Source: an uncultured Gemmatimonadota bacterium (GTDB taxonomy: Bacteria > Gemmatimonadota > Gemmatimonadetes > Gemmatimonadales > Gemmatimonadaceae). Taken from it: a stretch of 64,000 nt of DNA. The notes beneath the pieces are model-generated. The model was given only the letters and a program-made list of their open reading frames with translations. It did not search any database and was not told where the DNA came from. Shown here one piece after another: positions 60,795 through 64,000 of the stretch (its first letter is position 1; every line of letters begins with the position of its first letter). The stretch spans positions 186,001-250,000 of the forward strand of contig CAIRYG010000003.1 of assembly GCA_903882745.1 (NCBI GenBank), in the 5' to 3' direction. The position numbers and the translations under genes were made by a program.

Positions 60795-62157
60795 CTGCCG
60801 CGGGCTCCACCACATCGAGGGGGCCAATCCCCAATGCGTCCAACGGCGCACGAATCGCTTCGCGATCACCAACCGCGAGTACCAGCAACTCCTCGGGATG
60901 CAAATGCTGTTCGGCCGCGCGACGCACCGACTCGGCCGTCACCCCGCGCACCCGCTGGCGATAGGTCGTGTAGTAATCATCTGGCAACCCGTACGACGAA
61001 GCCGTCGCAATCGCCTGCGCCACTGCAGTCGTCGTCTCGTAGCGAATCGGGAACACACCATCCAAGTAGGCCGTCGCAAGGGAGAGTTCATCAGCGCTCA
61101 CGGTCTCGCTCCGCATGCGGTCAATCTCGAGGAGAATCTCGCGCACCGCCGCATCGGTCACCTCGGTTTTCACCGCCGTCGACACGACAAACGGTCCCGC
61201 GCCTCGGCGCCAATCAAACATCGAGTTCGCACCGTACGTGTACGCATGCTTCTCGCGCAGATTCAAGTTGATCCGCGACGAGAACAACCCGCCAAGCAGC
61301 GCGTTCATCACAACCACGTCAAAGAAATCGGGATGCAGGCGCGGAAGTCCGCGATGCCCCACACGCAACTCAGACTGCGGGGCATCGGCCTTGTGCACCA
61401 CGCGCACGCGGCGCCCACCAGCAACCGTGCGATCATCAACAGTCGCCGGCATAGCGCCAGCCGCTGCATCCCCACGCCACGATCCGAGCGCGCGCTCCAC
61501 CAAGGCCACACCGCGCTCAGGGGTCACATCGCCCGTCAACACAATCGTCATCCGACTCGGTGCGACATGCGCGGCGTGGAACGCCTGCACGATCTCCGGC
61601 GAGAGACCGCGCACCGTGGTTGGGGATCCGCCCGCTGACACGCGATAGCGCGAACCGTCGACGTATAAAAATTCCCGGAACTGTTCAGCCGCGAGGCCGC
61701 GCGGTTCTACGCGCTGCTGCAGTAAATCGGCGAGGCGCTCTTCTTTGAGTCGCTCCACATCGCGCGCGCGGAACCCTGGCGTGATCAGCACCTCACCAAG
61801 GAGCGCCATGGCCTGCTCGAGGCGATCTGGGGTGACGGCAACATGGGCCATGAAGCTGTCCCAGTCAGCGCCGGCGTCGATGCTGGCGCCAAGACGTTCG
61901 CACTGTTCGGTGAGTGAAGCGCCGTCGAGTCGTGCCGTTCCTTCCGTGAGCGCCGACGCGGTGAGCAGTGACGCCCCTTCGTGCCCAACCGCATCGCGCG
62001 TGGCGCCGGCATCGACCATCGCGAGCACCGTGACCATCGGCAAGCGGTGCATTGGCGCGACGGAAACACGAAGGCCGTTCGCCAGCGTGGCGTGATGCAC
62101 CGCTGGAAATTCCCAGGGACGTCCCGGGCCGGCGACTGGGCGAGTGGACATACTCAT
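60787..62157 (-). CDS. M16 peptidase-like partner, cytoplasmic, lacking HxxEH
   Basis: A 456-residue M16-fold protein without signal peptide. Instead of HxxEH it has VGHEGASLLTASALTEGTARL, so it lacks the zinc site. It keeps the R/Y pair region SSRINLNLREKHAYTYGANSMFDWRR. It pairs with the gene just upstream, whose stop it overlaps (62154-62157), as in M16B heterodimers. The arrangement mirrors the exported pair at 48341-51195, but here both subunits seem cytoplasmic. Likely a peptide-clearing protease; natural substrates unknown. Confidence 0.92.
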   Translation of the reverse strand: MSMSTRPVAGPGRPWEFPAVHHATLANGLRVSVAPMHRLPMVTVLAMVDAGATRDAVGHEGASLLTASALTEGTARLDGASLTEQCERLGASIDAGADWDSFMAHVAVTPDRLEQAMALLGEVLITPGFRARDVERLKEERLADLLQQRVEPRGLAAEQFREFLYVDGSRYRVSAGGSPTTVRGLSPEIVQAFHAAHVAPSRMTIVLTGDVTPERGVALVERALGSWRGDAAAGAMPATVDDRTVAGGRRVRVVHKADAPQSELRVGHRGLPRLHPDFFDVVVMNALLGGLFSSRINLNLREKHAYTYGANSMFDWRRGAGPFVVSTAVKTEVTDAAVREILLEIDRMRSETVSADELSLATAYLDGVFPIRYETTTAVAQAIATASSYGLPDDYYTTYRQRVRGVTAESVRRAAEQHLHPEELLVLAVGDREAIRAPLDALGIGPLDVVEPAADA

Positions 62158-63479
62158 GCGCCCACCTCCTCGACAACTCCAGGCGTGACAGCACCGGCAG
62201 CACCAGAACCACCAGCCGCGCGCGGGACGTACACAAGCGATGCCCGATTATCAGCCCCAAGGCGCGCGCGCGCAAAGGCGCTCACCTGCTCCACGGTCAC
62301 CGCCCGATACCGGTCGATTTGTTCGTTCAGCAACGCGGCATCTCCGAAATAAGTAGCAAATTGCGACAATTTATCGGCTCGCTCGCCCGCCGACTGGAGC
62401 GCGCCAATTAAATCCGTCTCGATCAGCGCGAGCGCACGCGCGAGTTCGTCCGCCGTGACACCGTCACGATGCAGTCGATCGACCTCAGCGCCCACTGCCG
62501 CTTCGAGCTGTTCGAGTGTCACGCCGGGGCGCGCCATCGCGTCAACCACCAGCAAATCGCTGCCTTTGCTGAGATCATACGTAAAGGCCGACACTTCTTG
62601 CGCGACTTCTTGCTCACGCACCAGCGACCGGTAGAGCCGACTGCCGCGCCGACTGCCGAGGATCGCGCCGCAGATGCTCGCCGCGTAATACTCCGCGGAG
62701 CCGAACACGGGTGAGCGGAAGGCCAGGAAGAGGCGTGGCAACACCACATCATCTTCAAAGACCGCGCGCTGCGCGCCGCCGAATGACGGCGCCACCGTGA
62801 ACGACGGCAACTCTGGACGCGCCGCGGCGCGCGGAATGGGTCCGAAATATTGCGCCACCAGCGCGCGCGCCTCGGTGGGATCAAAGTCCCCCGCAATCGT
62901 CAGCACCGCGTTGTCCGGGGAATACCAGGTGCGGAAGAACTCGGCGATGTCCTCAAGACTCGCCTCACTCAAGTGCTCCATTGAGCCGATCAGCGAATGG
63001 TGGAACGGATGCTCCGGCGGAAAACACAATGCCGGGAGTCGCTCCCACCAGGTGCCGTAGGGCTGATTGTCCACCGACCAGCGGCGCTCATTCTTCACGA
63101 CGTCGCGCTGGGTGTCGAGTTTTTCTTGCGTCATCGCGGGGAGCAGTGCGCCCATGCGATCGGCTTCGAGCCAGAGCGCGGTCGCTAAGTGATTCGACGG
63201 CACCGTCTCGTAATAATTGGTGCGGTCGAGCCAGGTGGAGCCGTTGAGCGTTCCGCCGGCGCGTTGCACGAGTTCAAAATGTTCGTTGGCGCCCACATGC
63301 TCGGATCCCTGAAAAAGCATGTGTTCAAACAGGTGCGCGAACCCGGTGCGCCCCTCCCGTTCGTTGGCCGATCCAACATGGTACCACAGGTTCACGGCCA
63401 CGATCGGCGCCGAGTGATCCTCGGAGAGGGTCACGAGCAATCCGTTTGGCAGACGGTAGGACTCTACAGGAATGCGCAT
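62154..63479 (-). CDS. M16 zinc metallopeptidase, cytoplasmic, catalytic subunit
   Basis: A 441-residue insulinase-family protease. ATG 63479 (MRIPVESYRLPNGLLVTLSEDHSAPIVAVNLWYHVGS) begins at the domain edge, so there is no signal peptide. The zinc motif is HLFEH in RTGFAHLFEHMLFQGSEH, with the following EHFELVQRAGGTLNGSTWLDRTNYYETVPSNHL. It lies between a YdcF-like gene (12 bases upstream) and its inactive partner (4-base overlap). The first and second pair of M16 genes differ in location, suggesting separate periplasmic and cytoplasmic proteolysis. Confidence 0.93.
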   Translation of the reverse strand: MRIPVESYRLPNGLLVTLSEDHSAPIVAVNLWYHVGSANEREGRTGFAHLFEHMLFQGSEHVGANEHFELVQRAGGTLNGSTWLDRTNYYETVPSNHLATALWLEADRMGALLPAMTQEKLDTQRDVVKNERRWSVDNQPYGTWWERLPALCFPPEHPFHHSLIGSMEHLSEASLEDIAEFFRTWYSPDNAVLTIAGDFDPTEARALVAQYFGPIPRAAARPELPSFTVAPSFGGAQRAVFEDDVVLPRLFLAFRSPVFGSAEYYAASICGAILGSRRGSRLYRSLVREQEVAQEVSAFTYDLSKGSDLLVVDAMARPGVTLEQLEAAVGAEVDRLHRDGVTADELARALALIETDLIGALQSAGERADKLSQFATYFGDAALLNEQIDRYRAVTVEQVSAFARARLGADNRASLVYVPRAAGGSGAAGAVTPGVVEEVGA

Positions 63480-63490
63480 TTCGTTTCGTA

Positions 63491-64000
63491 TCACCAATCG
63501 AGGACAAGCGCCACCGGCGCTTTGATGGACTCCGCTAACAGAAAACTCCAGTGATTCCAGATGCGACTCCCGGCGCGTGATGGGAGCGCCGGGGAGGTGA
63601 GTGGCTCGATCCCGTACCGTCGACCGATGATCTCGAGTCGCAGCATGTGGAAGGGATCGCTCACAACAATCGCCGTCTGCAGTTGCTGGGTGTGCATCAG
63701 TTCGATTGCCGAACGCATGCTTTGCGACGAGGTCCGTCCCATGCTCTCGAGCAGAATGGCCGTGTCAGGCACCCCGCGCGACATCACGTAGTGACGCGAC
63801 ACTCCAGCCTCAGACAGGGTATCCCCGGTGCCGAAGCCTCCGGTGAGCACCATGCGCTTTGCGAGCCCGAGCTGCCAGAGCGCCACCGCATGATCCAGCC
63901 GCGAACGCAACACCGGCGACGGTTTTCCCTGATACTGCGCCGCCCCCATCACAATAATCGCATCCGCATGCTCGGCGTCATCTTCGAGCGCCCAAGCGAG
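63491..64000 (-). CDS. YdcF-family (DUF218) protein, 5' truncated by window edge
   Basis: The frame is open to base 64000, reading LAWALEDDAEHADAIIVMGAAQYQGKPSPVLRSRLDHAVAL, so the ORF-track start at 63952 is internal. The DUF218 features are IIVMGAAQYQGKPSPVLRSRLDHAVALWQLGLAKRMVLTGG, then SEAGVSRHYVMSRGVPDTAILLESMGRTSSQSM and VSDPFHMLRLEIIGRRYG. The family includes SanA/YdcF and is linked to envelope integrity, but its biochemistry is poorly known. It heads the visible part of the M16/Nudix operon. Confidence 0.88.
   Translation of the reverse strand, partial: LAWALEDDAEHADAIIVMGAAQYQGKPSPVLRSRLDHAVALWQLGLAKRMVLTGGFGTGDTLSEAGVSRHYVMSRGVPDTAILLESMGRTSSQSMRSAIELMHTQQLQTAIVVSDPFHMLRLEIIGRRYGIEPLTSPALPSRAGSRIWNHWSFLLAESIKAPVALVLDW

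Overview
The window looks like a chromosomal segment of a GC-rich, Gram-negative, outer-membrane-bearing bacterium, most likely a member of the Gemmatimonadota. This is inferred, not proven. It rests on GC-rich codon use, frequent GTG starts, many short coupled overlaps, and a characteristic mix of families: a secreted VPS10/sortilin-type propeller, barrel-less TonB-plug proteins with a carboxypeptidase-regulatory domain, Wzi-type outer-membrane proteins, paired M16 peptidases, a plant-type FabI and homospermidine synthase. I found no transposase, integrase, phage gene, CRISPR array or rRNA. One tRNA (Phe, GAA) is present.

Bases 1-12.9 kb form a Wzx/Wzy-type exopolysaccharide or capsule locus. 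It contains two GT4 and two GT2 glycosyltransferases, a Wza-like export protein, a Wzz/GumC-like co-polymerase, two divergently placed Wzi-type barrels, an O-antigen ligase/polymerase, a flippase, and a lipoprotein with three Cna-B-like repeats. The four minus-strand genes (flippase, GT2, Wzy-like, lipoprotein) are joined by 4-base start/stop overlaps. The flippase ribosome-binding site is buried in a predicted stem-loop. A phospholipase-D-type cardiolipin synthase and fabI follow.

Bases 15-25 kb hold a GNAT acetyltransferase, the VPS10-like exoprotein, and a coupled three-gene set (phosphoesterase lipoprotein with a propeller, a UPF0104/LPG-synthase-type membrane protein, an SCP2-like protein), then transketolase. 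Bases 25-32 kb look the most accessory. A small operon (thioredoxin-fold fragment, anchored DsbA-like protein, propeller protein) diverges from a large TonB-dependent receptor, and between them lies a decaying 16-bp tandem repeat array. Bases 31-45 kb mix an MFS exporter, two plug-only proteins, an ATP-grasp ligase, a type II toxin-antitoxin pair, IlvE, RidA, an S51 peptidase, an LVIVD/DUF305/CopC neighbourhood with a copper flavour, and a tiny lipoprotein next to an unknown secreted protein.

Bases 45-64 kb are mostly housekeeping: ornithine-decarboxylase-like and homospermidine synthase genes, tRNA-Phe, two M16 peptidase pairs (one exported, one cytoplasmic), QueF with an unusual insertion, Ddl, cystathionine beta-synthase, MutS, a SPOR-domain protein, HolA, an ECF sigma/anti-sigma pair, a Nudix hydrolase and a YdcF-like protein cut by the window end. 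Start sites were often moved inward from the ORF track on the basis of signal peptides, ribosome-binding sites or overlaps. These choices are stated per gene. No gene-free stretch exceeds about 300 bases.
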